A stretch of 64,000 bases of DNA, from NCBI GenBank assembly GCA_964553615.1, contig CAZKMA010000020.1:7258-71257 (forward strand), given 5' to 3'. The notes beneath the pieces were generated by a model. It made no database searches and was not told the origin of the DNA. It saw only the letters and a list, made by a program, of their open reading frames with translations. The position numbers and the translations under genes were made by a program. The DNA is from DATKUC01 sp964553615 (GTDB lineage Bacteria > Spirochaetota > Spirochaetia > DSM-27196 > DATKUC01). Of the stretch, positions 1-8,208 are shown in pieces (position 1 is the stretch's first letter; every line of letters starts with the position of its first letter).

Positions 1-639
1 GTCGACGGGCTCGACACCTACATAACTGCGCTGAACGCGCGGAACGGGCAGCGGTTGTGGCGATTTCAAACCGGCGGCGAAATCGACATGCCTCCGGCAG
101 TCGCGGGCGATGTTCTCTTCTCCGGCGGGAGTGATGGAACCGTGTACGGGATAGACGTTGCGGACGGTACGCCGTTGTGGCACCTGGCGCTTGGTGAGCC
201 GGTCACTTCGGGATTTGCGGTATCCGAGCACTCACTTCTCCTCGCCGGCGCCGGCGGGAAAGTCTACCGGATCGATGGATCCACACAGGCGCCGCCCGCG
301 GTTCCAAAGATTCTGGTGCCCGGAACTGGCGCTTACCATGTTACCGTAGCGCCGGTCCCGCGTGTGTTTGTGGTTCCGGTGACCAGGTCGGGAATCTACC
401 AGTTCGAACTTCCGGACCAGAGTCAGGTTCCACTGCAAATCGAAATCCGGGAAAGCGATGGGACGGAAATTGGAACGAACCTGAACAGCGGTGGCGGTGA
501 AGGATCTCTCCCGGGAAGGCTTCAGGTGAGACTCCAGGCAGGGAAACAGTATCAACTTCAGGCCAGGCCGTCAGGAGACGCGGAGGCGTTCGTGCTTCGG
601 ACCTTCCGTTTGGGCGTCCGGCTCATTCGGCCCGAATAA
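1..639 (+). CDS. PQQ-like beta-propeller repeat protein, 3' part
   Basis: The reading frame is open from the first base, so the start lies outside the window; 212 codons are visible. The first half carries at least two propeller blades of the PQQ/BamB type, seen as repeated patterns like ALNARNGQRLWRF and GIDVADGTPLWHL about 40 residues apart. After roughly residue 110 it changes to a beta-rich tail without blades that could be a separate sandwich domain. Such propellers are usually exported scaffolds or ligand-binding domains. No catalytic residues are visible and no specific role can be assigned. Confidence 0.75.
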   Translation, partial: VDGLDTYITALNARNGQRLWRFQTGGEIDMPPAVAGDVLFSGGSDGTVYGIDVADGTPLWHLALGEPVTSGFAVSEHSLLLAGAGGKVYRIDGSTQAPPAVPKILVPGTGAYHVTVAPVPRVFVVPVTRSGIYQFELPDQSQVPLQIEIRESDGTEIGTNLNSGGGEGSLPGRLQVRLQAGKQYQLQARPSGDAEAFVLRTFRLGVRLIRPE

Positions 640-662
640 GCGGAGAACGAATACTCTTCGTA

Positions 663-1847
663 TTACCGTTCCAGGAGTTTTTCTTTGGGCCCGCGTGCGC
701 GGGTGAGTTTGCGCTTTTCAATCTCGGCCGCTGCAACTTTTTCGGTGAGCGAAGTAATTTCCTCCTGCTGTCTCCGTATCTGGTCCTCGATCATGCGTAT
801 TGTCTTCTGCGACGACTCGATCTCCCGTGCTATCCGCTCCAGCTCTATGGCAGCGTTGAGCTTTTCAATGGCGGCCCTTCGAGTCGAAATTTCCTTCTCC
901 GTGTCGGATATGCTGGACAGATATTCTGCGACCTGCGGAATTGGATCCCCTTCCTTTTTCACGAGCTCCCTGTATGCCCGGCCAATCCCCCGGTATGTCG
1001 CGGAGAGGCTTTCATAGTCCGATTTCAACCCGTTCTCGAAGTCTGAGATCCTGCGCTGCGGACGCTTTCCGTCGCACAGGGTCGAAAGTTCGTTTTCAAG
1101 TTTTTCCTTCTCCTGAAGGAGTTTCTCCATTGCGGCCTTAAGGGTTTCGATCCTTTGCATGGTCTCTATAAATGGACCGGCAACGCTGGCAAGCGTTTCA
1201 TCTTCAACTATTGCGGTGAACTCGGTGCTGCTCAACTTTTCGCCGGCATTCCGATACATGCGCGGAAGTGAACTGAGTTTTGCCTGCCTGCGGGTCTTGA
1301 GTAGCGCGAGTCTCCCGCGGGAAACCACGCGATCAAACAGCGGTTTGCCTTCCATTTCCGATTCCATGGTCTTTATCGAGTGCTCGATATCGGTAAGATC
1401 GTGCTGGTTGCGGACGAGTTCGGAAAAGATGTCAGCGTGTTCCTGATCGCTGAACGGGTTCTCCGAATAGTATTCAAATGCGGCCTGACCGATCTGTTCG
1501 TAGTGGGGTATGTTCTGCTGAACCAGTTTTTTTTGTTCGGCTTCGTTTGCGGAGATCTTTCTCTCGGTCTCCACAAATTGTGCACCCACGGCCTTGATCC
1601 GTTCAATCTGCTTGCGGACTTTCTCTGTCTTTTCCTGCTGGCGTGCGGCCTCGTTATATTGCGCGAGAATCTGCTCGTCGGAAATAGTACGTGGTCTTTT
1701 CTGGAAGATGATTTCGCCGACGTTGCGGAACTCATCTTCAATGACTGCGGTGTTGACGCCAATTTCCCGCTCAAGCTGCTGAATGCGCTCACGATACGCG
1801 GCGGACCCATGATTCCTATTCATCCCGTTCTTGTCATTCGTGTCCAT
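663..1847 (-). CDS. Coiled-coil protein of unknown function
   Basis: About 394 residues, almost entirely charged heptad-like helix rich in Glu, Lys, Arg and Gln, with a basic C-terminus. No signal peptide, membrane segment or enzymatic motif is visible. I chose the ATG at 1847; a start 12 codons upstream (1883) and an ATG at 1823 are also possible, and none has a strong ribosome-binding site. It is divergent from msrB, about 110 bp away. A structural or scaffolding role is possible, but nothing in the sequence specifies it. Confidence 0.7.
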   Translation of the reverse strand: MDTNDKNGMNRNHGSAAYRERIQQLEREIGVNTAVIEDEFRNVGEIIFQKRPRTISDEQILAQYNEAARQQEKTEKVRKQIERIKAVGAQFVETERKISANEAEQKKLVQQNIPHYEQIGQAAFEYYSENPFSDQEHADIFSELVRNQHDLTDIEHSIKTMESEMEGKPLFDRVVSRGRLALLKTRRQAKLSSLPRMYRNAGEKLSSTEFTAIVEDETLASVAGPFIETMQRIETLKAAMEKLLQEKEKLENELSTLCDGKRPQRRISDFENGLKSDYESLSATYRGIGRAYRELVKKEGDPIPQVAEYLSSISDTEKEISTRRAAIEKLNAAIELERIAREIESSQKTIRMIEDQIRRQQEEITSLTEKVAAAEIEKRKLTRARGPKEKLLER

Positions 1848-1905
1848 ATATATAATGTACTCACGCCGACCACGGTTTACCACACGTGCAGTGAACGAGT
1901 GTCGG

Positions 1906-1934
1906 ATGACAGGCGAGCACGGAGTATGTATCTT
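1906..1934 (+). promoter_or_regulatory. Predicted sigma70-type promoter for msrB-ALDH
   Basis: ATGACA at 1906-1911 and TATCTT at 1929-1934 with a 17-bp spacer, 22 bp ahead of the msrB ATG. Matches are 5/6 and 4/6. A GAGAGG ribosome-binding site follows before the ATG. Confidence 0.45.
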
Positions 1935-1956
1935 ATTCTATGAGTGAGAGGCAGAT

Positions 1957-2382
1957 ATGAAGGAAAAGATCAGGAAGAGTGACGCAGAATGGAAGCGCGA
2001 GCTTTCCCCCGAAACATACCGCATTGCGCGGCAAAAGGGAACCGAGGCTCCGTTTACCGGTGAGTACAACCACAACAAGGAAGAAGGCCTCTACACCTGC
2101 GCATGCTGTGGGGAGCCACTGTTCGAATCGAAGACGAAGTATGATTCCGGATCCGGATGGCCGTCTTTTTTTGCACCGCTTGAAACGGGTGCAATCGAAG
2201 AGAATGAAGATCGATCCCTCGGGATGGTTCGCCGGGAAGTAGTGTGCGCAAAGTGCGATGCGCATCTGGGGCATGTGTTTGACGACGGTCCGGACCCGAC
2301 CGGACTCAGATATTGCCTGAACTCGCGCTCGTTGAACTTCGAGCCGGCCAACCGGACGCAGTCGCCCCGGACCAGCTCGTGA
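1957..2382 (+). CDS. msrB: Peptide methionine-R-sulfoxide reductase
   Basis: Reduces the R epimer of methionine sulfoxide in proteins. The 141-residue protein has the full MsrB fold signature: zinc-binding CxxC pairs at C48/C51 and C97/C100, the GSGWPSF segment around residue 65, HLGHVF near 103 and the catalytic cysteine C120 in RYCLNS. It is a single-domain cytoplasmic form without MsrA fusion. Its stop codon overlaps the GTG start of the aldehyde dehydrogenase (GTGA at 2379-2382), so the two are probably translationally coupled in an oxidant/aldehyde damage unit. Confidence 0.95.
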   Translation: MKEKIRKSDAEWKRELSPETYRIARQKGTEAPFTGEYNHNKEEGLYTCACCGEPLFESKTKYDSGSGWPSFFAPLETGAIEENEDRSLGMVRREVVCAKCDAHLGHVFDDGPDPTGLRYCLNSRSLNFEPANRTQSPRTSS

Positions 2383-3764
2383 AGGCTTTGGCCGCAGATA
2401 CGGTCGGGACCGTTGTTGAACGCCTGGCGGCGTCCTTCGCGTCCGGGAGAACCCGCGGTGTTCGTGATCGGCTGGAACTCCTTTTGTCGCTCGAACAGGC
2501 AATTCGGTCGAATGAGTCGCGGATTGGCGAAGCACTGAGCATGGATCTCGGCAAGTCGGCGTTCGAATCCTATGGGCACGAGAGTGGTCTCGTCCTGGAA
2601 GAGTTGCGACACATCCGAACACATCTCAGACGATGGGCAAGACCGAAGCGGACATACACGCCTCTGCATTTGTGGATCGGGTCAAGTCGGGTCTACCGGG
2701 AACCGTACGGGGTTGTCCTTATCATAGCGCCGTGGAACTATCCGTTTCTGCTCACCATGAGCCCGCTGGTTGGCGCACTGTCCGCCGGCAATTGCGTTGT
2801 CATTAAGCCGTCCGAGTACGCCCCGGCAACGGCCTCCGTGGTTGCCGACATTGTCGGCAGCGCGCTTCCGGCGGATGTTGCCGCGGTGGTTCAAGGCGAT
2901 GCGGAGGTGAGTGAGTCTCTTGTGAACTCCCCGGTAAATTACATCTTCTACACCGGCGGGGCCGAGGTGGGGAAGAATGTCATGCGGGCCGCCTCCGAAC
3001 GGCTATGTCCGGTGACTCTCGAACTTGGTGGCAAGAGTCCCTGCCTGGTGGCGGCGGATGCCGACATTGAGGTGGCCGCCCGGCGTATTGTGTGGGGCAA
3101 GTTCCTGAATGCCGGGCAGACGTGCGTCTGCCCGGACTACGTGTATGTGCACGAGACAGTCCGCGATCGGTTGCTTGCGGCAATGAAAGAGAATGTGGAA
3201 AAGCTCTATGGTGAGGATCCAGGAACAAGTCCTGACTACGGGCGAATTATCCATGATCGTCATTTCGACCGGCTCTCTGCATATCTGAGTAACGGATCAG
3301 TGGTGACGGGTGGCCGGACCGACCGGCAGGCTCGGTACATTGCTCCCACCATTCTCACCGACATTACCTGGGAAGACCCGGTCATGCAGGAGGAGATCTT
3401 CGGACCGATCCTGCCGGTCCTGACCTATCGGAGCCTGGATGAGGTCACGCAGATCATGAACTCGAAGCCCCGGCCGCTCGCACTCTATATCTTTACGAGA
3501 AACCGCGCAGCGGCGGCCGGGATTATTCGCGAGCTCCCGTTCGGAGGCGGTTGCGTGAACGACACCGTCATGCATATTGCCAGTTTTCATCTGCCGTTCG
3601 GAGGTACCGGCTCAAGCGGCATGGGAGGATACCACGGCCGTTACAGCTTTGAGACCTTTTCGCACCGCAAGGGAGTGCTCTTTCATACGAACCGGTTCGA
3701 TTTGCCGATACGGTATCCACCGTACCGGCAAAATCTTCCGTTACTGAAGCGAATTCTTGGCTAA
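2379..3764 (+). CDS. Aldehyde dehydrogenase, class 3 type
   Basis: NAD(P)-dependent oxidation of aldehydes to acids. The start is taken as GTG 2379, which gives the usual class 3 length of 461 residues; the frame is open further upstream but would overlap msrB by 70 bp. The general-base glutamate is E215 in TLELGGK and the nucleophile is C249 in NAGQTC. The C-terminal part has the usual FGGTGSSGMGGYHG segment. It is coupled to msrB and meets a convergent aldo-keto reductase, with the stop codons overlapping at 3761-3764. The substrate is not evident; class 3 enzymes commonly take medium-chain or aromatic aldehydes. Confidence 0.93.
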   Translation: MKALAADTVGTVVERLAASFASGRTRGVRDRLELLLSLEQAIRSNESRIGEALSMDLGKSAFESYGHESGLVLEELRHIRTHLRRWARPKRTYTPLHLWIGSSRVYREPYGVVLIIAPWNYPFLLTMSPLVGALSAGNCVVIKPSEYAPATASVVADIVGSALPADVAAVVQGDAEVSESLVNSPVNYIFYTGGAEVGKNVMRAASERLCPVTLELGGKSPCLVAADADIEVAARRIVWGKFLNAGQTCVCPDYVYVHETVRDRLLAAMKENVEKLYGEDPGTSPDYGRIIHDRHFDRLSAYLSNGSVVTGGRTDRQARYIAPTILTDITWEDPVMQEEIFGPILPVLTYRSLDEVTQIMNSKPRPLALYIFTRNRAAAAGIIRELPFGGGCVNDTVMHIASFHLPFGGTGSSGMGGYHGRYSFETFSHRKGVLFHTNRFDLPIRYPPYRQNLPLLKRILG

Positions 3765-4579
3765 AAGGTGTCAGGATCGGGGCCAATACGCGACCCCTCA
3801 TCCAGGGCGTCCAGACCCTTCATGTCGTCGGCGTCCAGCTCAAAGTCGAAGAGCTGCGAGTTTTCCTTGATGCGTCCACGGTGAATCGACTTCGGGATAG
3901 TCACGACCTCGTGCTGGAGATTCCACCGAAGCATGACCTGGGCCGCCGTACGCCCGTGTTTCCGGGCAATGGCGACGATGACCGGGTCGTCAATTCGGCG
4001 ACCGCGCGTGAGCGGACTCCATGCTTCCAGCTGAACTCCGTGTGCCTTGCAGTAGGCAAGCAGCTCGGGCTGGCGGAGAAACGGATGGAATTCCACCTGA
4101 TTGACCGCTGGTACCACGTCGCTGTGTTCGGCAATGTCTTCGAGATGGTGAACAAGGAAATTGCTGACGCCGATTGCGCGGACTTCGCCGTCCTTGTACA
4201 GTTTCTCGAGTGCACGATAGGTATCAAGGTATAGACCACTGACCGGCCAGTGAACGAGGTAGAGGTCGATATATCCGATTCCCAGTGCCTTCTTGCTCGC
4301 CTGGAACGCCTTCAGTGTCTTGTCATATCCCTGGTCGTCGTTCCACACCTTCGTGGTCACAAAAAGCTGTTCGCGCGGAATTCCACTTGACCGCACCGCC
4401 TTTCCGACTCCTTCCTCGTTCCGATAGTAGGCTGCGGTGTCGATATGGCGATACCCGAGCTCGAGAGCAGCAGTAACGGATTCCTCGACCTCCGGTCCGG
4501 GATTCGTGAGGAATACTCCGAGCCCGACCCAGGGCATCTGGACGCCGTTGTTGAGCTCGGTGGTAGATTCGAGGTTCAT
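3761..4579 (-). CDS. Aldo/keto reductase, 2,5-diketogluconate reductase-like
   Basis: A 272-residue NADPH-dependent carbonyl reductase. The catalytic tetrad is visible as D47, Y52 (DTAAYYRNE), K77 (VTTKVWN) and H110 (LVHWP), and the cofactor-binding IPKS motif lies near the C-terminus. The start ATG at 4579 is preceded by a strong AAGGAG site. The frame is open upstream for 34 more codons, but nothing supports starting there. It is convergent with the aldehyde dehydrogenase, so together they could handle aldehydes by reduction or oxidation. Confidence 0.93.
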   Translation of the reverse strand: MNLESTTELNNGVQMPWVGLGVFLTNPGPEVEESVTAALELGYRHIDTAAYYRNEEGVGKAVRSSGIPREQLFVTTKVWNDDQGYDKTLKAFQASKKALGIGYIDLYLVHWPVSGLYLDTYRALEKLYKDGEVRAIGVSNFLVHHLEDIAEHSDVVPAVNQVEFHPFLRQPELLAYCKAHGVQLEAWSPLTRGRRIDDPVIVAIARKHGRTAAQVMLRWNLQHEVVTIPKSIHRGRIKENSQLFDFELDADDMKGLDALDEGSRIGPDPDTF

Positions 4580-4720
4580 ATCATCTCCTTTTTCATATTC
4601 TTGTTCGCGCGGATACAACCTACCGTATAGGCCCCGGATCGTCAAATTCAACCATTCCGGTCCCGGAGCGCTCATTGTCACCTTGGCAGATGGATCGTTT
4701 TTCTATATGTTATTATATGT

Positions 4721-6487
4721 ATGGAATTTAGCGAACTAAAACTTATGGACGAAGTGTATCAAGGCATCCAGGATGCCGGCTTCACCACCTGTACGGAAGT
4801 GCAGGAACAGACACTGAAACACACTCTCCAGGGACGCGATGTCTGCGTTCAATCCCAAACCGGAACCGGCAAGACGGCCGCATATCTGGTTTCCGTCTTT
4901 CAGCTGATGTTAACACGTGAAGATTTCAAGAACCGCATTTCGGTAATCATTGCTCCCACTCGCGAGCTTGCGGTTCAAATTGAGCAGGAAGCGAGCCTTC
5001 TTGCCAGGCACGCTCCCCTTCGAATCGGCTGTTTTTATGGCGGTGTAGGCTACGCCGAGCAGGAAAAACTCATTGCCGACGGCGTGGACGTGGTAATCGG
5101 GACTCCGGGCCGGCTCATCGACTTCAGCCAGTCCGGCAAGCTCGATTTCTCCCGTGTCGGAATGGTCATCATAGACGAAGCCGACCGGTTGTTCGACATG
5201 GGCTTCTATCCGGATATCCGGCGGATGCTCCGACGAATGCCCCCGCGTGAGAAGCGCACTTCAATGCTCTTCAGCGCTACATTGAGCGTACGCGCCCGCA
5301 ACATCGCCTGGGAGCACATGAATGACCCTATGGAGGTTGAAATCAATCCGGAGCAGGTCACCGTTGAAGGTATATCGCAGCTGGTGTACCACGTCGGACG
5401 GAAGGAGAAACTCAAACTTCTCCTCGGATTGCTTCAGAAGGAAAACCCGGAAACAGCCGTCATATTCACAAACACGAAGCGGGCGGCGGAGGAAGTTTCC
5501 CGGCGGCTCGAAATGAACGGATATCCGAGCACCTTCATAATGGGGGACCTTCCGCAGCGTAAGCGGCTACGGGTCATTGAGCGAATCAAAGAGGGCAAGG
5601 TCAGGATTCTGGTAGCTACCGATGTGGCGGCACGAGGTCTTCATATCAACGATCTGGACATGGTCATCAATTATGACTTGCCTGAGGACCGGGAGAGTTA
5701 CGTCCACCGAATTGGGCGCACTGCGCGTGCCGGGAAGACCGGAAAGGCAGTCTCGCTTGCCGACGAACAGAATGTGTTCAACCTGGAAGGCATTGAGTCG
5801 TTCATCGGGATGAAGATCCCGGCAGAATACGCAAGCGATGACATGCTCGCAGAGGACTCCAGTGCGGGGATCCGTATTGCCCTGGGCAATTATGGGGATG
5901 GTAACGGCCGTGATCGAGGCCGAACGCGCGGTTCGGCGCCGAGCCGTGACTTCAGTCGCGGGCGAAACGATGGCCGGGACCGAAACCGGGCCAGGGATCA
6001 ATCCAGGGGCGGCGATCGGGATCGGGTTAAGAGCCCTCCACCGGCACGGGAACATGAGTCCGCGGCGCCTGTTGCACCACGTGGTCGAACAGGCCGGAGC
6101 AACAACCGTGGCAGCGGTCGAACGCAGCCACGCCCGGCCGCAGCTGTGCAGAAGGGGAACGCAGGTCGGAACGGCCCGGCAGGAGAGCCACGACCGGGGA
6201 AAGCGGCACCCATGGATGAGAGGCTCGATTACTATCGGAAAAAATACGGTGAAGAGTTCTCTCACGGAGGGACCCGGTCTTCAGGGGGCGGAAAACCATC
6301 CTCCGGGAAAAACGGGCATGGCGCGCCCCGAAAGGGTCGCGATTCGGCGCAGAAAAAAGTGCCGGGAGCTTCGCCGCAAGCAGCAGAACAGAAGAACGCA
6401 GGAAAGTCTCCGCGGGAAGGTTCCCGTGGCGTGTGGTCGCGCATTGCCGGATTATTCCGGCGCGCCGACGAATCGAACGAAAAATAA
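4721..6487 (+). CDS. DEAD-box RNA helicase with long basic tail
   Basis: ATP-dependent RNA unwinding. The two RecA lobes occupy about residues 1-375: Q motif around 21-30, Walker A QTGTGKT ending at T52, PTREL at 79-83, DEAD at 152-155, SAT in lobe 1, and HRIGRTARAGKTG in lobe 2. The last ~200 residues are low-complexity and rich in Arg, Gly, Asp, Ser and Pro with many RGR/RDR repeats, a typical non-specific RNA-binding tail. No ribosome-binding site precedes the ATG; an AT-rich segment sits directly upstream (4703-4720). Role is likely ribosome assembly or mRNA turnover; the C-terminal DbpA-type RNA-binding domain is absent. Confidence 0.93.
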   Translation: MEFSELKLMDEVYQGIQDAGFTTCTEVQEQTLKHTLQGRDVCVQSQTGTGKTAAYLVSVFQLMLTREDFKNRISVIIAPTRELAVQIEQEASLLARHAPLRIGCFYGGVGYAEQEKLIADGVDVVIGTPGRLIDFSQSGKLDFSRVGMVIIDEADRLFDMGFYPDIRRMLRRMPPREKRTSMLFSATLSVRARNIAWEHMNDPMEVEINPEQVTVEGISQLVYHVGRKEKLKLLLGLLQKENPETAVIFTNTKRAAEEVSRRLEMNGYPSTFIMGDLPQRKRLRVIERIKEGKVRILVATDVAARGLHINDLDMVINYDLPEDRESYVHRIGRTARAGKTGKAVSLADEQNVFNLEGIESFIGMKIPAEYASDDMLAEDSSAGIRIALGNYGDGNGRDRGRTRGSAPSRDFSRGRNDGRDRNRARDQSRGGDRDRVKSPPPAREHESAAPVAPRGRTGRSNNRGSGRTQPRPAAAVQKGNAGRNGPAGEPRPGKAAPMDERLDYYRKKYGEEFSHGGTRSSGGGKPSSGKNGHGAPRKGRDSAQKKVPGASPQAAEQKNAGKSPREGSRGVWSRIAGLFRRADESNEK

Positions 6488-6493
6488 AAAAGG

Positions 6494-6519
6494 CCGGGAG
6501 CCCGTTCGGTCCCGGTTTT
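6494..6519 (+). terminator. Rho-independent terminator after the helicase gene
   Basis: Stem CCGGGA (6494-6499) pairs with TCCCGG (6510-6515), followed by TTTT. The stem is short, but the position directly after the stop and before the rpsD promoter fits. Confidence 0.5.
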
Positions 6520-6525
6520 CGGCCC

Positions 6526-6554
6526 TTGACACTAGCCACGTTGTCCTTTAAGTT
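6526..6554 (+). promoter_or_regulatory. Predicted rpsD promoter
   Basis: A perfect TTGACA at 6526-6531, 17-bp spacer, and TAAGTT at 6549-6554. The leader to the ATG is about 75 nt, long enough for a regulatory leader, though I saw no clear S4-binding pseudoknot. Confidence 0.55.
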
Positions 6555-6634
6555 CTATTGTCTAAGACTAAGTACGTTTCTCGTGCGCAATAAGAATGAC
6601 GTGCAGATGCCATGCGGTATAAGGAGTGAGTTGA

Positions 6635-7249
6635 ATGGCACGAAACACGAAGGCCAAAGGAAAGCTTGTTCGGCGCTTTGGTGTGAATATCTTCGGAAAC
6701 AACAAGTATGATCGCCTTCTAAAACGAAAGCCGAAGGCTCCGGGTGAGCCCAAGAAGGGTCGCACGCGGCAGACCGAATACGGGAAGCAGCTCGTTGAGA
6801 AACAGAAGCTCAAGTTCGCCTATGGCCTGTCGGAGCGGCAATTCAGCAATCTATTCTACAAGGCCAAGCAGAGCAAGGGCGTTACCGGATTCAATATGCT
6901 CCTGCTTCTTGAGCGGCGTCTCGACAATGTCGTCTACCGGCTTGGAATGGCAACGAGCCGTTCACAGGCACGGCAGCTTGTCAGCCACGGGCACATTCAT
7001 CTGAATGGCCGCAAGGTGACCATTCCTTCGGCTCTCGTCCGGGCCAACGACATCGTTGCCGCAAAGGAGAAGAAGGGCACTACCGACCTGGTACGCAGAC
7101 TTATCGCGGATAACAGCTCGCGTCCGGTTCCGCCCTGGCTGACCGTCTCCAAGGATGATCTGACAGGAAATGTGGTGGCTCTGCCCACGCGTGACATGAT
7201 TCCGACCGTTGCCGACGAGCAGCAGGTTGTTGAGTTCTACGCAAAGTAG
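6635..7249 (+). CDS. rpsD: 30S ribosomal protein S4
   Basis: Primary 16S rRNA-binding protein that nucleates 30S assembly. At 204 residues it has the normal length. It starts MARNTKAKGKLVRRFG and contains the S4 RNA-binding domain at about 93-155 (LERRLDNVVYRLGMA, then VSHGHIHLNGRKV). It lacks the N-terminal zinc-binding cysteines, so it is the Cys-free form. The gene stands alone rather than in the alpha operon with rpsM, rpsK and rpoA, with its own promoter and terminator. The start has an AAGGAGTGA site. Confidence 0.97.
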   Translation: MARNTKAKGKLVRRFGVNIFGNNKYDRLLKRKPKAPGEPKKGRTRQTEYGKQLVEKQKLKFAYGLSERQFSNLFYKAKQSKGVTGFNMLLLLERRLDNVVYRLGMATSRSQARQLVSHGHIHLNGRKVTIPSALVRANDIVAAKEKKGTTDLVRRLIADNSSRPVPPWLTVSKDDLTGNVVALPTRDMIPTVADEQQVVEFYAK

Positions 7250-7273
7250 CATTCAGAGTCAGACGGCACATGC

Positions 7274-7307
7274 AAACGCCCGGCAATAGACCGGGCGTTT
7301 TCTTTTT
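7274..7307 (+). terminator. Rho-independent terminator of rpsD
   Basis: CGCCCGG (7277-7283) pairs with CCGGGCG (7291-7297) over a 7-nt loop; flanking AAA/TTT extends the stem and a T-rich tract follows. Confidence 0.9.
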
Positions 7308-7308
7308 C

Positions 7309-8136
7309 CTACCGCTTGCGACCAATGATTCGCCGCAGTAATGACCGTGGCATTAATCGCCGCGGGGTTTCGCCTTCACGATCGCTGCGTCGTCTTCGGG
7401 TGGACTCTTCAATGCGGGCTACCGCATCCGCGTGTGCCCTGTCTCCCGACTCGCCCTGATTACGGGTGCGGATTTCCTGCAACTGCATCTCATGGCCGTA
7501 CAATACCACCGTGTCGGTTGCCCCGATCTGACTTGAACCGCGGGGCGTACCTTCGAACCTGCCGTCTGTCTTCCGAATGCCCAGTACCAGCACCCCTTCG
7601 TCGGACAGTGCAAGGTCGGCCAGTGTGCGACCGGCCATCCAGTTGTTCGAGCCCACCGTCATCTCGATTACCTCATAGTCTGATGCCAGGTTCAGAAGGT
7701 TCTCATAGTCGGCAATTCTGGTTCCGGTCCATCTCCTCAGTCCCCATTCCACAATTCGGCTGAAGGTGCGATCCAGGAGATGAATACGTGTCAGAAAGAG
7801 GATTGCAACGAGACCGCCGACCAGCCAGAGTCCTCGGCTGAGCCGTTCCGTGTTGGACTGGCTCCCGATGAAGGAGAGCATGAGGGAAGTGGCAAGGGTA
7901 ACAAAACCGGCATTGCGGACAAGCATCAGCGCCATGATAATCCGGCGACGCACCGGATGATGAACCACATTCTCGGATTCACTCGTTGTGAACCCGGTTC
8001 CCGTGAAAGCCGACCGCGCCTGGAACCGGGCGGTGTCGTCCGAAACGCCGGTGAGTTTCAGCATTACGGTGGCAATGCGTACGACGAGCATTGAGAGGAG
8101 GAGTACTGCGAAAAATGTCATGAGTGCTGCGTCCAC
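7309..8136 (-). CDS. Membrane protein with C-terminal TrkA-C (RCK_C) domain
   Basis: 275 residues. About three membrane segments lie in the first 125 residues (1-22, 68-92, 101-120). A TrkA-C ligand-binding domain follows at about 150-222 (EMTVGSNNWMAGRTLADLAL, then DTVVLYGHE). The tail is strongly basic. The stretch SAFTGTGFTT near residues 42-51 resembles a selectivity-filter loop of Trk/Ktr ion transporters, but the protein is far too short to be one. The start is GTG 8136, which has AAGGAG 7 nt upstream. Possible role: ion-transport regulator or subunit; the partner is not in the window. Confidence 0.75.
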   Translation of the reverse strand: MDAALMTFFAVLLLSMLVVRIATVMLKLTGVSDDTARFQARSAFTGTGFTTSESENVVHHPVRRRIIMALMLVRNAGFVTLATSLMLSFIGSQSNTERLSRGLWLVGGLVAILFLTRIHLLDRTFSRIVEWGLRRWTGTRIADYENLLNLASDYEVIEMTVGSNNWMAGRTLADLALSDEGVLVLGIRKTDGRFEGTPRGSSQIGATDTVVLYGHEMQLQEIRTRNQGESGDRAHADAVARIEESTRRRRSDREGETPRRLMPRSLLRRIIGRKR

Positions 8137-8173
8137 CGGATTGCTCCTTTATTCATACTACATGTCCTGGCAG

Positions 8174-8202
8174 TTGCTGAATAGTGGAGCGTTTCGTACC
8201 TT
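8174..8202 (+). promoter_or_regulatory. Possible promoter abutting the aldo/keto reductase start
   Basis: TTGCTG (8174-8179), 17-bp spacer, TACCTT (8197-8202), then only 6 nt to the ATG at 8209. The -10 match is weak. If it is used, the mRNA would have almost no leader. Confidence 0.3.
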
Positions 8203-8208
8203 GTGATC

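Noticed and set aside
4675..4720. Promoter and leaderless start for the DEAD-box helicase
   Set aside because: AT-rich -10-like sequence abuts the ATG, but neither TTGTCA (4675) nor TTGGCA (4683) is at acceptable spacing.
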